Source: Bordetella genomosp. 10
Lineage (GTDB): Bacteria; Pseudomonadota; Gammaproteobacteria; Burkholderiales; Burkholderiaceae_B
NCBI RefSeq assembly: GCF_002261225.1
Contig: NZ_NEVM01000005.1
Location: 2,108,001-2,172,000 of the forward strand
DNA: 64,000 nucleotides
Direction of reading: 5' to 3'
This document shows positions 18,001 to 26,499 of the stretch, piece after piece. The translations under genes and the position numbers were made by a program. How positions within the stretch are numbered: position 1 is the first letter of the stretch; each line of letters begins with the position of its first letter. The notes under the pieces were generated by a model, which made no database searches, had not been told where the DNA came from, and saw nothing but the letters and a program-made list of their open reading frames with translations.

Positions 18001-20845
18001 CGCCGGCACGCCCCGCGACCTGATGGACAACCCCGCCTCGCACACGGGCGCCGCCCTGCGCGACTACGAACAGGCCGTGCTGCCGGCGGAAGCGACGCCC
18101 GTGCGCGCCGCGGCGGCGGACGCGGCCGCCGAACTGGCGGTGGAGGAACCCGCCGTGGCCTACGCGAACGGCAACGGCAACGGCAATGGCAACGGCGACG
18201 GCATGCCCCTGCAGGCCGCCCTGCGCCGCCAGGCGCCGATGTCCATCGAGATCCGCAACGCGCGCGAGCACAACCTGAAGAACGTCAGCGTGGAAATCCC
18301 GCGCGACAAGTTCACCGTGATCACCGGCGTGTCGGGCTCCGGCAAATCGACCCTGGCCTTCGACATCCTGTTCAACGAAGGCCAGCGGCGCTACCTGGAA
18401 TCGCTCAACGCCTACGCCCGCGCCATCGTGCAGCCGGCCGGCAAGCCCGACGTCGACGCCATTTTCGGCATTCCGCCGACGGTGGCCATCGCCCAGCGCA
18501 CCAGCCGCGGCGGCCTGAAGTCCACCGTCGCCACCATGACGGAAATCCATCACTTCCTGCGGCTGCTGTACGTCAAGCTGGGCGTGCAGTATTCGCCGGA
18601 CTACAACGTGCCCGTCCAGCCGCAGACGCCCGACCAGATCGTCGCCCGCATCCTGCGCGAGCGCGCCGGCCAGCGCATCGGCGTCCTGGCGCCCCTGGTG
18701 ACCGCGCGCAAGGGCTACTACACCGACCTCGCCAAATGGGCGGGCGGCAAGGGCCATACGCATCTGCGGGTGGACGGCGTCTTCACGCCGGTCAGCCCGT
18801 GGCCGCGCCTGGACCGCTACAAGGAACACACCATCGAACTGCCGGTGGCCGACGTGCTGGTCGATCCCGCCAACGAGGCGCCCCTGCGCGAGGCCGTGCG
18901 CAGCGCGCTGGACTACGGCCAGGGCGCGCTCAGCGTGCTATGGCCCCTGGACGCCCTGCGCGACGATCCCCAGGCGACGCTGGAACAGGCGCACTTCTCC
19001 ACCAAGCGCACCTGCCCGATCAGCGGCGTCAGCTTTCCCGAGCTGGACCCGCGCATGTTCTCCTACAACTCCAAGCACGGCTGGTGCCCGACCTGCTTCG
19101 GCGCGGGCGTGGTCATGCCCGAGTTCGACGAAGAGCAGACCGGCGAGGAAGCGGGCTGGAGCGAACGCTATGCCGGCGAAGCCGTGGTCTGCCCCACCTG
19201 CCACGGCCAGCGCCTGAACCGCGTGGCCCTGCACGTGCGCTGGCGCGACCGCTCCATCGCCGAGCTGGCCGCCATGTCGGTGAACGAGGCCCACACCTTC
19301 TTCACCGGCCTGGTGGTGCGCGGCCGCGAAGCGGAAATCGCGCGCGACATCCTCGCCGAAATCCGCAGCCGCCTGAACTTCATGAAGGAAGTCGGCCTCG
19401 ATTACCTGGCGCTGGACCGGGCCGCGCCCACGCTGTCCGGCGGCGAGGCGCAACGCATCCGCCTGGCCGCGCAACTGGGGTCCAACATGCAGGGCGTGTG
19501 CTACATCCTGGACGAGCCCACCATCGGCCTGCATCCGCGCGACAACCGCATCCTGCTGGACGCGCTGGGCCGCCTGGAAGGCAACGGCAACACGCTGGTG
19601 GTGGTCGAGCATGACGACGACACCATCCGGCGCGCCGCCCACATCATCGACATCGGCCCCGGCGCCGGCGTGCGCGGCGGCCAGGTCGTCGCGCAGGGCA
19701 CGGCGGACGACCTGATGAAGAACGAGCGCTCCGTGACCGGCCGCTACCTGGCGCAGCCGCTGCGCCATCCGCTGCAGGAACGCCGCGCCGTCGGCAAGGA
19801 CACCGCCTTCGTGGAGGTGCGCAACGCCCATCTGCACAACCTGCGCAACGTCAACGCGCGCTTTCCCATCGGCCGCCTGAGCGTGGTCACCGGCGTGTCC
19901 GGTTCGGGCAAGTCGACGCTGGCGCGCGAAGTGCTGCTGGACAACCTGCTGCAGGCGGTCTCGCAGGGCGCCGCGCCCAAATGGAACGGCTGCACCGGCA
20001 TCAACGGCTGGGAAGCGCTGGACCGCGTCCTCGAAGTGGACCAGACGCCCATCGGCAAGACGCCGCGTTCCTGCCCCGGCACCTACATCGGCTTCTGGGA
20101 CGACGTGCGCAAGCAGTTCGCCGAAACGAAGGAAGCGCGCATGCGCGGCTGGACGGCGGCGCGCTTCTCCTTCAACACCGGCGACGGCCGCTGCCCGATC
20201 TGCGAAGGCCAGGGCATGCGCACCATCGAAATGAACTTCCTGCCGGACGTGAAGGTGCCCTGCGACGCCTGCAACGGCGCGCGCTTCAACGCCGACACCC
20301 TGTCGGTGCAGATGCGCGGCAAGCATGCCGGCGAAGTCCTGTCCATGGAGGTCGACGACGCGCTGGAGTATTTCGCCGCCCATCCCAAGGTGCGCCGGCC
20401 CCTGCAACTGATGCAGGACGTCGGCCTGGGCTACCTGACGCTGGGCCAGCCCTCGCCCACCCTGTCCGGCGGCGAGGCGCAGCGCATCAAGCTGGTGGCC
20501 GAGCTGTCCAAGGCCCGCCTGACCGACGGCGTCATCACCACCGGCCGCGCCTCGCGCATCCCGCACACGCTGTACGTGCTGGACGAGCCGACCGTGGGGC
20601 TGTCCATGGCCGACGTCGAGAAGCTGATCCACGTGCTGCACCGGCTGGTCGAGGCCGGCAACACCGTGGTGGTCATCGAGCACAACCTGGACGTGATCGC
20701 CGAAGCCGACTGGCTGCTCGACATGGGCCCGGAAGGCGGCAGCGGCGGCGGCCAACTGGTGGCCCAGGGCACGCCGGAGGACGTCATGGCCTTGCGCGAC
20801 AAATCGCATACGGGCCAGGTGCTGGCGGAGTTCCTGCGACAATAG
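15071..20845 (+). CDS. Tandem-fused double UvrA-like excinuclease protein (1924 residues)
   Basis: About twice the length of UvrA (about 940): two UvrA-like halves in one chain with four ATPase motifs, GVSGSGKS near residues 31, 686, 1085 and 1606, and signature LSGGE in each half. UvrA dimers detect DNA damage and load UvrB. The first half keeps CxxC zinc modules (CRGCG near 120, CADC...CEAC near 275-300, CPVC...CPDC near 787-813). A Gly/Asn repeat linker joins the halves (about 1003-1053). In the second half the first CxxC module reads YSPDY and the next CPIS, so two zinc sites are eroded, while CPTC and CPIC...CDAC later are kept. It may act as an intramolecular dimer in repair, or in tolerance to DNA-damaging compounds. 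A standard uvrA is expected elsewhere. pabB follows after 27 bp. Confidence 0.93.
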   Translation: MTSEIRIVGARQNNLKNLDVTFATGELVVVTGVSGSGKSSLAFDTLYAEGQRRYVETFSPYARQFLDRMDKPQVDRIEGILPAIAIDQTNPVRSSRSTVGTMTELNDHLKLLFARGARLFCRGCGRPVRRDTAESIRQSLAERSAEAGDPRLVVTFPIKVPANFTEDEVRGFLEQQGYTRVHAQEGEAAAPGPAPAAAGKGSARKAKDDKHAPVAQRVLHVVQDRFRFSSAESDRVMEALDTALRMGAGHLAVHVLDDDGGDAQVWKYSDRLHCADCDIEYADPLPSSFSFNSPLGACEACRGFGRVIGIDFGLVIPDENKTLLEGAIKPWQTASYKECQDDLQKYAPRAGVPLSVPWKSLTPEQQAWVLHGDPEFKGGSQAWKTQWYGVQRFFAWLETKAYKMHVRVLLSKYRSYTPCPTCHGSRLKPDALLWRVGTKEEADAVMPPEDGRYRRFKPVQANWSDELLYLLDGLSIHDVMLLPIERVRAFFDKLRYHGVLDAATDLLLTEVRARLKFLCDVGLGYLTLDRQSRTLSGGEVQRINLTTALGTSLVNTLFVLDEPSIGLHPRDMHRVVEVMHRLRDAGNTLVVVEHDPQVMVAADRIIDIGPGPGERGGSIVFDGTPAQLRAAPTLTGDYLGGRLRVEAPRPMPVAANTPRLLLEGVNAHNLKNVSVEIPLGRLVCVTGVSGSGKSTLVQDVLYPALLKLKGKPSEAPGAFGRLLGAEQIADVVLVDQTPIGKTARSNPASYVGAFDAIRKLFAQAPLSKERAYTAGTFSFNSGDGRCPVCGGTGFEHVEMQFLSDVYLRCPDCDGKRFRAEVLQVRVEHLGKSASIDEVLEMTVSEALEFFKGLRDVQTGLAPLADVGLEYVRLGQPVPTLSGGEAQRLKLAGHLAEAARSGISTAKVAKKGSLFLFDEPTTGLHFDDVARLMRAFRKLLAAGHTLLVIEHNLDVIRAADWLLDLGPEGGDAGGLLVGAGTPRDLMDNPASHTGAALRDYEQAVLPAEATPVRAAAADAAAELAVEEPAVAYANGNGNGNGNGDGMPLQAALRRQAPMSIEIRNAREHNLKNVSVEIPRDKFTVITGVSGSGKSTLAFDILFNEGQRRYLESLNAYARAIVQPAGKPDVDAIFGIPPTVAIAQRTSRGGLKSTVATMTEIHHFLRLLYVKLGVQYSPDYNVPVQPQTPDQIVARILRERAGQRIGVLAPLVTARKGYYTDLAKWAGGKGHTHLRVDGVFTPVSPWPRLDRYKEHTIELPVADVLVDPANEAPLREAVRSALDYGQGALSVLWPLDALRDDPQATLEQAHFSTKRTCPISGVSFPELDPRMFSYNSKHGWCPTCFGAGVVMPEFDEEQTGEEAGWSERYAGEAVVCPTCHGQRLNRVALHVRWRDRSIAELAAMSVNEAHTFFTGLVVRGREAEIARDILAEIRSRLNFMKEVGLDYLALDRAAPTLSGGEAQRIRLAAQLGSNMQGVCYILDEPTIGLHPRDNRILLDALGRLEGNGNTLVVVEHDDDTIRRAAHIIDIGPGAGVRGGQVVAQGTADDLMKNERSVTGRYLAQPLRHPLQERRAVGKDTAFVEVRNAHLHNLRNVNARFPIGRLSVVTGVSGSGKSTLAREVLLDNLLQAVSQGAAPKWNGCTGINGWEALDRVLEVDQTPIGKTPRSCPGTYIGFWDDVRKQFAETKEARMRGWTAARFSFNTGDGRCPICEGQGMRTIEMNFLPDVKVPCDACNGARFNADTLSVQMRGKHAGEVLSMEVDDALEYFAAHPKVRRPLQLMQDVGLGYLTLGQPSPTLSGGEAQRIKLVAELSKARLTDGVITTGRASRIPHTLYVLDEPTVGLSMADVEKLIHVLHRLVEAGNTVVVIEHNLDVIAEADWLLDMGPEGGSGGGQLVAQGTPEDVMALRDKSHTGQVLAEFLRQ

Positions 20846-20872
20846 AGGACTGTTCGCCCTTTCGACCCCGCA

Positions 20873-22168
20873 ATGTATTGCCGTTTTGAAGACCGCCTGG
20901 CTGGCCGGGCACTGGAACTGGTGGGTTTCCGCCGGCGCATCGAAGCCCGTGCGCCGCGGGAACTGCCGGACGCGCTGGCGGCCATCGAGACCGCCCGGCG
21001 GGACGGCCATTGGGTCGCCCTGATGCTGGACTTCGAGCTGGGCGAATGGCTGCTGCCCGAGGTCGTCCGCGCGCCCGGCGGCCATGCCGGCGAGCGCAGC
21101 GGCCGCAGCGCCATCGGCCGGGCCGCGCAACGCTGCGGCGGCGCCGGGGCCGGCGTGCAGGCCGGGGGAGCGGGCGCGGCTAACGCTGCAAACGCGCCAG
21201 GCATCGCGGAGACAAGCGCCGGCGACACAGGCGCCGCGGGAACCGGGACGGACCCGGGATCACCCTCCCCGCGGCTGCGGCCGCGCCTGCGCGCGCTGGT
21301 CTTCGACGGGGTCGTGCACGGCCAGCCCTGGCCGGTGCCGGCCGACGCCGGCAGCCGCATCCTGGAAGCCCGGCCACGCACCGCGCACGCGGACTACCTG
21401 GCCCAGGTCGAGGCCATCCGCGACGGCATCGGGCGGGGCGAGTACTACCAGGTCAACTACACCCAGCCGCTGGACCTGCGCGTGCAGGGCGACCCGCGCG
21501 AACTGTACGCGCGCATCGCGGCCGCCAATCCGGCCGCGCACGCCGCCTACATCGAGGACGGCACCCAGACCATCCTGTCCTTTTCCCCCGAATTGTTCGT
21601 GGCCCGCCAGGGCGCCACGCTGACCATGCGGCCGATGAAGGGCACGGCGCCGCGCGACCCGGACCCGGAACGGGACGAGGCCCTGGGCCGCGAACTGCAC
21701 GCCAGCGCCAAGAACCGCGCCGAGAACCTGATGATCGTCGACCTGCTGCGCAACGACCTCGGCCGCCTGGCCGAGCCGGGCTCGGTGAAGGTGGACGCCC
21801 TGTTCACGCTGGAACGCTACCCCACCATCTGGACCCTGACCTCGACCGTCAGCGCGCGGGCCCCGTACGCCACCTTGGGCGAGGTGCTGGCCGCGCTGTT
21901 TCCCTGCGGATCGGTGACCGGCGCGCCCAAGATCGCCGCCATGCGCCAGATCCGCCGCGCGGAAACGTCGCCGCGCGGGCTATATTGCGGCAGCACCGGC
22001 TGGCTGGCGCCCGACGGCGATTTCTCGCTGAACGTGGCCATCCGCACGCTGGTGCTGGACGCGGACGGCCATGGCGTCTATGGCGCGGGCGGCGGCATCG
22101 TTTTCGATTCCGACGCCGAGGCCGAGTGGCAGGAATGCTTGTGGAAGGCGCGCATCCTGGCGCATTGA
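20873..22168 (+). CDS. pabB: Aminodeoxychorismate synthase component I (PabB)
   Basis: Chorismate-binding enzyme (431 residues) that with PabA converts chorismate and glutamine to 4-amino-4-deoxychorismate for folate. The catalytic half (about 165-431) has EAIRDGIGRGEYYQVNYTQP, MKGTAPRDP, ENLMIVDLLRNDLGR, GSVTGAPKI and the final GAGGGIVFDS, all typical. An insertion of about 75 low-complexity residues (about 68-145, Gly/Ala/Thr-rich) sits in the N-terminal lobe. No pabA lies in the window. pabC follows, separated by a 169-bp gap that contains an 8-bp tandem repeat. Confidence 0.93.
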   Translation: MYCRFEDRLAGRALELVGFRRRIEARAPRELPDALAAIETARRDGHWVALMLDFELGEWLLPEVVRAPGGHAGERSGRSAIGRAAQRCGGAGAGVQAGGAGAANAANAPGIAETSAGDTGAAGTGTDPGSPSPRLRPRLRALVFDGVVHGQPWPVPADAGSRILEARPRTAHADYLAQVEAIRDGIGRGEYYQVNYTQPLDLRVQGDPRELYARIAAANPAAHAAYIEDGTQTILSFSPELFVARQGATLTMRPMKGTAPRDPDPERDEALGRELHASAKNRAENLMIVDLLRNDLGRLAEPGSVKVDALFTLERYPTIWTLTSTVSARAPYATLGEVLAALFPCGSVTGAPKIAAMRQIRRAETSPRGLYCGSTGWLAPDGDFSLNVAIRTLVLDADGHGVYGAGGGIVFDSDAEAEWQECLWKARILAH

Positions 22169-22266
22169 GCGGCGGCAAGGCGGCCGCCCGGAGCCGGAGC
22201 CAGACCAACCGGAGCAACCGGAGCATGGGTCCGCGCAGGCCGCGCATGTGACGGCGCCTGGACCAA

Positions 22267-22322
22267 GCGGCACGGCGGCACAGCGGCACAGCGGCACAGC
22301 GGCACAGCGGCACAGCGGCACA
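22267..22322. repeat. 8-bp tandem repeat (GCGGCACA)7 upstream of pabC
   Basis: Six perfect copies of GCGGCACA preceded by one with a single change (GCGGCACG), followed by GCAGAAAA. It ends six bases before the pabC ribosome-binding site (AAAAGGAT) and 16 bases before its ATG. The repeat lies outside both coding regions, so unit loss or gain would alter leader length, not reading frame. Confidence 0.95.
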
Positions 22323-22337
22323 GCAGAAAAGGATCTC

Positions 22338-23000
22338 ATGACCATGATCGATACTCAGCCCTCCCTCATCGAAACCATGCGCGTCGAGGCCGACGGCCGC
22401 ATCCTGCTGCTGGACCGGCACCTGGGCCGCCTGCAGGTCTCGTGCGCCGCGCTGGGCCGGCCCTTCCATGGCGAGACCCTGCGCGAACGGGTGCTGACCG
22501 CCGCCGGCAAGGCGCGCACGCCCGGCGCGCAGCGCGTGCGCCTCCTGGTCGACGCCCAGGGCCAGGCCAGCGCGCAGGCCACGCCGCTGCCCGACCTGCC
22601 GCCCCTGCCCGGCGTGCGCCTATGGTCCACGCGACTCGATTCGCGCGAACCCCTGCTGCGCTACAAGACCACGCGGCGGCCCTGGTACGACGCGCCCACC
22701 GCGTGGCTCGCCGGGCATCCGGCCTTCTTCGACGTCCTGCTATGCAACGAGCGGGGCGAACTGTGCGAAGGCAGCCGCAGCAACGTCTACCTGCAACTGG
22801 GCGGCAAATGGTTCACGCCGCCCGTCGATTGCGGCTGTCTGCCCGGCGTGCAGCGCGCCGAACTGCTCGAACGAGGATGGGTCGAGGAGCGCCTGCTCTA
22901 CGAGGACGACTTCCCCCGCGCCCGCGGCATCCGCCTGTCCAACGCCTTGCGCGGCTGGTTCGACGTGGAGTGGGTGCGCACGCCAGCCGACGCGGCCTGA
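22338..23000 (+). CDS. pabC: PabC-like class IV aminotransferase (aminodeoxychorismate lyase)
   Basis: A PLP enzyme of fold type IV (220 residues) expected to release pyruvate from aminodeoxychorismate to give p-aminobenzoate. The PLP lysine is in LLRYKTTRR, and the later CEGSRSNVYL segment matches the E-x-S-x-x-N cofactor-binding motif. GVQRAELLERG is also typical. The position directly after pabB supports the assignment. The start at 22338 has an AAAAGGAT ribosome-binding site; the frame is open further upstream only through the tandem repeat. Confidence 0.88.
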   Translation: MTMIDTQPSLIETMRVEADGRILLLDRHLGRLQVSCAALGRPFHGETLRERVLTAAGKARTPGAQRVRLLVDAQGQASAQATPLPDLPPLPGVRLWSTRLDSREPLLRYKTTRRPWYDAPTAWLAGHPAFFDVLLCNERGELCEGSRSNVYLQLGGKWFTPPVDCGCLPGVQRAELLERGWVEERLLYEDDFPRARGIRLSNALRGWFDVEWVRTPADAA

Positions 23001-23035
23001 TCCGCGCCGTCGTCGCCCGGCTCAATCCGCGTCAC

Positions 23036-23986
23036 TCAATCCGCGTCATCGACCTCGAACTCGGCCAGGCGGGCCCCTGGCCACGTTCCCTCGCGGACCA
23101 GGTCGTGCACCAAGGTGAAGAGGATTTCCTCGACGCAGCGCACCGATTCGGAGCGTTGCCGCGCAACCGAACAAGCCAGGACCACCCGGCGCGTCAGCGC
23201 GGGGCGTCCAAGGGGCACCCTCGCCACATGCCGTTCCAGTTTCTCATCGGCAATGGCGACGCCGGGCAGCACGGTGTAACCGATGCCGGACAACAACAGC
23301 GCTTTTGTCAGTTGCGTGGTATCGGCCTCCGCCACGATATCCAGCGCGATATCTTCGACCGCGCAGGCGTGTTCCAGGATGCCGCGCACGCTATGCGAAC
23401 CACTGGGCAGGATGAGCGGCAAGCCCCGCAGCGCGGACAAGGGTTCCGACTTTTTCCATCGAGGCTTCAGCGTACGCGCCCCCACCAGGTACAAGGGTTC
23501 GTCGAGCAAGGGGCGCGTGTCTATGGCGGCATGCGTCTTGGGGTCATAGAGCAGCCCCAGGTCGAGCGCATTGTCCTGAAGCGCATCCTGCAGTTCTCCG
23601 GCGTAACCCCCGGCAAGACGCAGGCGTATCTGCGGATATGCGTCGCGCACCCGCTTCAGTAAAGGAGCCGCGACGAGATCGATCACGCTGGGCAGCATGC
23701 CGACCGACACCAGGCCGGCGACGACGCCGCGCCTGGGCCGGATTTCGGTCACCGCCTGTTCCAGGGTCAGCAGTGCGCGGCGTGCGTGCTCGGCCAGCAC
23801 ACGACCTTCGCGCGTCAACGCCATGCCGTTGCGGGTACGCGTGAACAAGGGCTTGCCCAGTTCCTCTTCGATGCCGCGCAATTGCCGTGAAAGCGCCGGC
23901 TGGACCACATGAAGCAGTTCCGCCGCCTTGGTGACGCTGCCGGTCTCGGCGATCGCCAACACCGCCCTGAGTTGTCTCAATTCCAT
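23036..23986 (-). CDS. LysR-family regulator (NAC/Cbl-like), likely controller of the divergent catabolic cluster
   Basis: A 316-residue LTTR starting MELRQLRAVLAIAETGSVTKAAELLHV, with the HTH at about 1-60 (recognition segment QPALSRQLRGIEEELG). The effector domain follows from about 90. It is transcribed away from a nitroreductase/acyl-CoA ligase cluster, the classic arrangement for an LTTR and its target. The shared region holds an inverted repeat CCAAT-N5-ATTGG. The stop codon lies in a 14-bp tandem duplication (23022-23035 and 23036-23049, differing at the last base), so the 3' end carries a second in-line copy of the terminal codons. Confidence 0.93.
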   Translation of the reverse strand: MELRQLRAVLAIAETGSVTKAAELLHVVQPALSRQLRGIEEELGKPLFTRTRNGMALTREGRVLAEHARRALLTLEQAVTEIRPRRGVVAGLVSVGMLPSVIDLVAAPLLKRVRDAYPQIRLRLAGGYAGELQDALQDNALDLGLLYDPKTHAAIDTRPLLDEPLYLVGARTLKPRWKKSEPLSALRGLPLILPSGSHSVRGILEHACAVEDIALDIVAEADTTQLTKALLLSGIGYTVLPGVAIADEKLERHVARVPLGRPALTRRVVLACSVARQRSESVRCVEEILFTLVHDLVREGTWPGARLAEFEVDDAD

Positions 23987-24040
23987 ACGCTGGTTGCGAT
24001 TGCGGCACGCCGCCTATGCAAAATCCTGATCCGTGACAGG

Positions 24041-24055
24041 CCAATTTGTTATTGG
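24041..24055. promoter_or_regulatory. Putative LysR operator
   Basis: Perfect 5-bp inverted repeat CCAAT-TTGTT-ATTGG in the gap between the LysR gene (starts at 23986) and the nitroreductase gene. Size, spacing and A/T content fit the T-N11-A LTTR box class. Confidence 0.5.
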
Positions 24056-24146
24056 CGACAGCTTGGGATTACAGCCTAGGATGACAACTCCTTCAATCAG
24101 GGGTGATCCTGAAGCGCCGCTCCCGACGCATCCCGGTCGCCCTTAC

Positions 24147-24917
24147 ATGAACCTTCCGCGCATGAGCAAGAATGCCGCCAGAGGGGCATCCGCGGACGCC
24201 CTCTCCGCCCTGTACGACCGCAGATCGATACGCGCTTATCGTCCGGACCCTGTCCCGCCCGAACTGATCGAACGCATACTCGACGCCGCCAGGCAGTCCC
24301 CCAGCGGCACCAATACACAACCCTGGCATGTCCTGGTCGTCGGCGGCGACGCCAAGCGCCGCCTGTGCGATCGCGTGAGCCGCGTACGCGAGACCGAACC
24401 GGCACGCGAGGCCGGGAACAATCTCGAAGGCGAATATCGCTATTACCCGGACCCCATCGTGGAACCCTATCTCTCTCGCCGCCGCGCCGTCGGCTGGGAG
24501 ATGTATCGCCTGCTCGGCATCGAAAAAGGCGACCGCGCCGGCAGTTGGGCGGCGGCGGGACGGAACTACCGCTTCTTCGACGCCCCCATCGGCCTGGTCT
24601 TCACGCTGGAACGGATCATGGAGAAAGGAAGCTGGATCGACCTGGGCATCTTCCTGCAGTCGGTGATGATCGCGGCGCGCCACTTCGGCCTGGACACCTG
24701 CGCGCAAGGAGCCTGGGCGCGCTACCACGACGTGCTGCGTGAAGAACTCGGCATACCCGCCGGACACGTGGTGGTCTGCGGCATGGCGCTGGGCTACGCG
24801 GACGCTTCCGCCGCGGTAAATACCGCAAGGGCCGGAAGGGCGTCGCTGCCCGAGTTCACCCGGTTCGTCGGCATCTCGCCGAGCCAGGATTTCCAACGTT
24901 GCACAAAGGCACGCTGA
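24147..24917 (+). CDS. Nitroreductase-family flavoprotein
   Basis: An FMN-dependent NAD(P)H nitroreductase-fold protein (about 256 residues). YDRRSIRAYRPDPVP and the following QSPSGTNTQPWHV are the FMN phosphate-binding and N-terminal family motifs. GIFLQSVMIAARHFGLDTCAQGA is the typical central helix. The start is uncertain: ATGs at 24081, 24147 and 24162 all lack a strong ribosome-binding site. 24147 was preferred because the putative operator at 24041-24055 argues against much longer versions. The stop overlaps the next gene start (TGATG). It may reduce a nitro- or quinone-type aromatic before CoA activation by the neighbour. Confidence 0.88.
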   Translation: MNLPRMSKNAARGASADALSALYDRRSIRAYRPDPVPPELIERILDAARQSPSGTNTQPWHVLVVGGDAKRRLCDRVSRVRETEPAREAGNNLEGEYRYYPDPIVEPYLSRRRAVGWEMYRLLGIEKGDRAGSWAAAGRNYRFFDAPIGLVFTLERIMEKGSWIDLGIFLQSVMIAARHFGLDTCAQGAWARYHDVLREELGIPAGHVVVCGMALGYADASAAVNTARAGRASLPEFTRFVGISPSQDFQRCTKAR

Positions 24918-26467
24918 TGACAGGCGTACACGTATTTCTGGACAGATCGGCGCTTGCGTCGCCCGAACGGATCGCCGTGGTCCATCGGGGTCGAACGATC
25001 ACTTATCGTGCCCTGCGCGAGGCCAGTTGCAGATTGGCCAACCGCTTGCTGGACACGTCGCTGACAAGGGGTGACCGCATCGCCTTGCTCATGCCCAACC
25101 ATCTCGCCTCGTTCGTCTGCCAACTCGGGATAGACCGGACGCCATTCGTCTCGCTGCCGATCAATGCAATGGCCGCACTACCCGAAATCGTCGACATCCT
25201 CGAACGTTTCGGCGCGAAATGGCTTTTCGTGCACAGCGATTTCGCGCGGCACCTCGATGAAATCCGTAGCCGTTCTCCTGCCTTGCAAGGCGTCGTATGC
25301 GTTGACGACGAACTGCCCGGCGCGTCTCGGCTGGACGACTGGATGGCCGGCGCACCCGCCACGGAACCCATGACCGGCCCGACGCCCATGGATACGGCAG
25401 TCCTGCGCACCACCAGCGGCTCCACCGGCAAGCCCAAGGGCGTCAAGCGCACCCACCTGTGCCAGATCCTGCAAACCATGGACTACCTGGTGGCGCTGCC
25501 CTACGACGAACCGCCGCGCAACCTGGTCCTGGCGCCGCTCTCCCATGCCGCGGGGTCGGCGGCGCCGCCCATTTTCGCCGCCGGCGGGACCCATTACATC
25601 CTCAACGACACATCGCCGGGCGCCATATTGGAGGCTATCCAGAATCATGGCATCACCACGATGTTCATGCCGCCCACCCTCATCTACAAGCTGCTGGCTT
25701 GGCCCGCCATCCGCCAGTTCAACCTGAGCTCATTGAAGTACGTGCTTTATGGAAGCGCGCCCATGTCGGCGCACAAGCTGCGCGAGGCCATGGACATCTT
25801 CGGACCGGTCTTCGCGCAAATATATGGCATGACGGAGGCGAGCAGCACCATCTCCATCATGACGCCACGCGAACACGACGACGCATTGGCCGTCCATCCC
25901 GACCGGCTTGCCAGTTGCGGCCGGGGCTCCGTGAACTACCGGTTGCGCGTGGTCGATCCGCAAGGCGTCGCCTGCGCGCCCCGTGCGCTGGGCGAGATCG
26001 TGTGCGCATCGAACGAACTCATGGACGGCTACTTCGAGGATGCGGCGGCCACCGCGCAGGCGATACGCGACGGCTGGCTGCATACGGGCGACGTCGGCTA
26101 CATGGACGAAGACGGATACGTCTACATCGTCGACCGCATCAAGGACATCATCATCAGCGGCGGATTCAACGTCTACCCGGGCGAGGTGGAGAAAGCCATC
26201 CTGCGACATCCCGCCGTGCGGGATTGCGCGGTCATCGGCGCGCCGGACGCCTTATGGGGCGAGGCAGTCGCCGCGGTCGTCGAATTGAAAGCCGGACACA
26301 CGCTTGAGGCGCAGACCCTGATCTCCCATTGCAAGACACTGCTGGGCAGCGTCAAGGCGCCAAAACAGGTCCATGTGTGGGACGACCTGCCGCGCAATCC
26401 GGCCGGGAAAATCGAGAAAAAAAGCATACGCGCGCATTTCTGGCAAAACGCGGCGCGGGCCATCTAA
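24917..26467 (+). CDS. AMP-dependent acyl-CoA synthetase/ligase
   Basis: A 516-residue ANL-superfamily enzyme activating a carboxylic acid to its CoA thioester via an acyl-adenylate. Motifs are TTSGSTGKPKGVK (P-loop, about 157-169), YGMTEASS, GWLHTGDVGYMDEDGY and the C-terminal PRNPAGKIEKK with the catalytic Lys. It is translationally coupled to the nitroreductase gene. The substrate is unknown; the pocket is not readable by eye, but family members of this length in similar clusters act on aromatic or medium-chain acids. It is part of the cluster 24147-28103. Confidence 0.93.
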   Translation: MTGVHVFLDRSALASPERIAVVHRGRTITYRALREASCRLANRLLDTSLTRGDRIALLMPNHLASFVCQLGIDRTPFVSLPINAMAALPEIVDILERFGAKWLFVHSDFARHLDEIRSRSPALQGVVCVDDELPGASRLDDWMAGAPATEPMTGPTPMDTAVLRTTSGSTGKPKGVKRTHLCQILQTMDYLVALPYDEPPRNLVLAPLSHAAGSAAPPIFAAGGTHYILNDTSPGAILEAIQNHGITTMFMPPTLIYKLLAWPAIRQFNLSSLKYVLYGSAPMSAHKLREAMDIFGPVFAQIYGMTEASSTISIMTPREHDDALAVHPDRLASCGRGSVNYRLRVVDPQGVACAPRALGEIVCASNELMDGYFEDAAATAQAIRDGWLHTGDVGYMDEDGYVYIVDRIKDIIISGGFNVYPGEVEKAILRHPAVRDCAVIGAPDALWGEAVAAVVELKAGHTLEAQTLISHCKTLLGSVKAPKQVHVWDDLPRNPAGKIEKKSIRAHFWQNAARAI

Positions 26468-26499
26468 GCCTTCATCGGAAACACTGGCGAGAAATCATC

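Noticed and set aside
16724..18829. Long minus-strand frames opposite the UvrA gene
   Set aside because: Shadow frames of a well-supported gene; composition rich in Ala, Gly, Gln, His and Arg without domains.
22071..22337. Longer pabC reading through the 8-bp repeat
   Set aside because: Upstream residues have no similarity to aminotransferases and the repeat would be translated. A proper ribosome-binding site lies just before the ATG at 22338.
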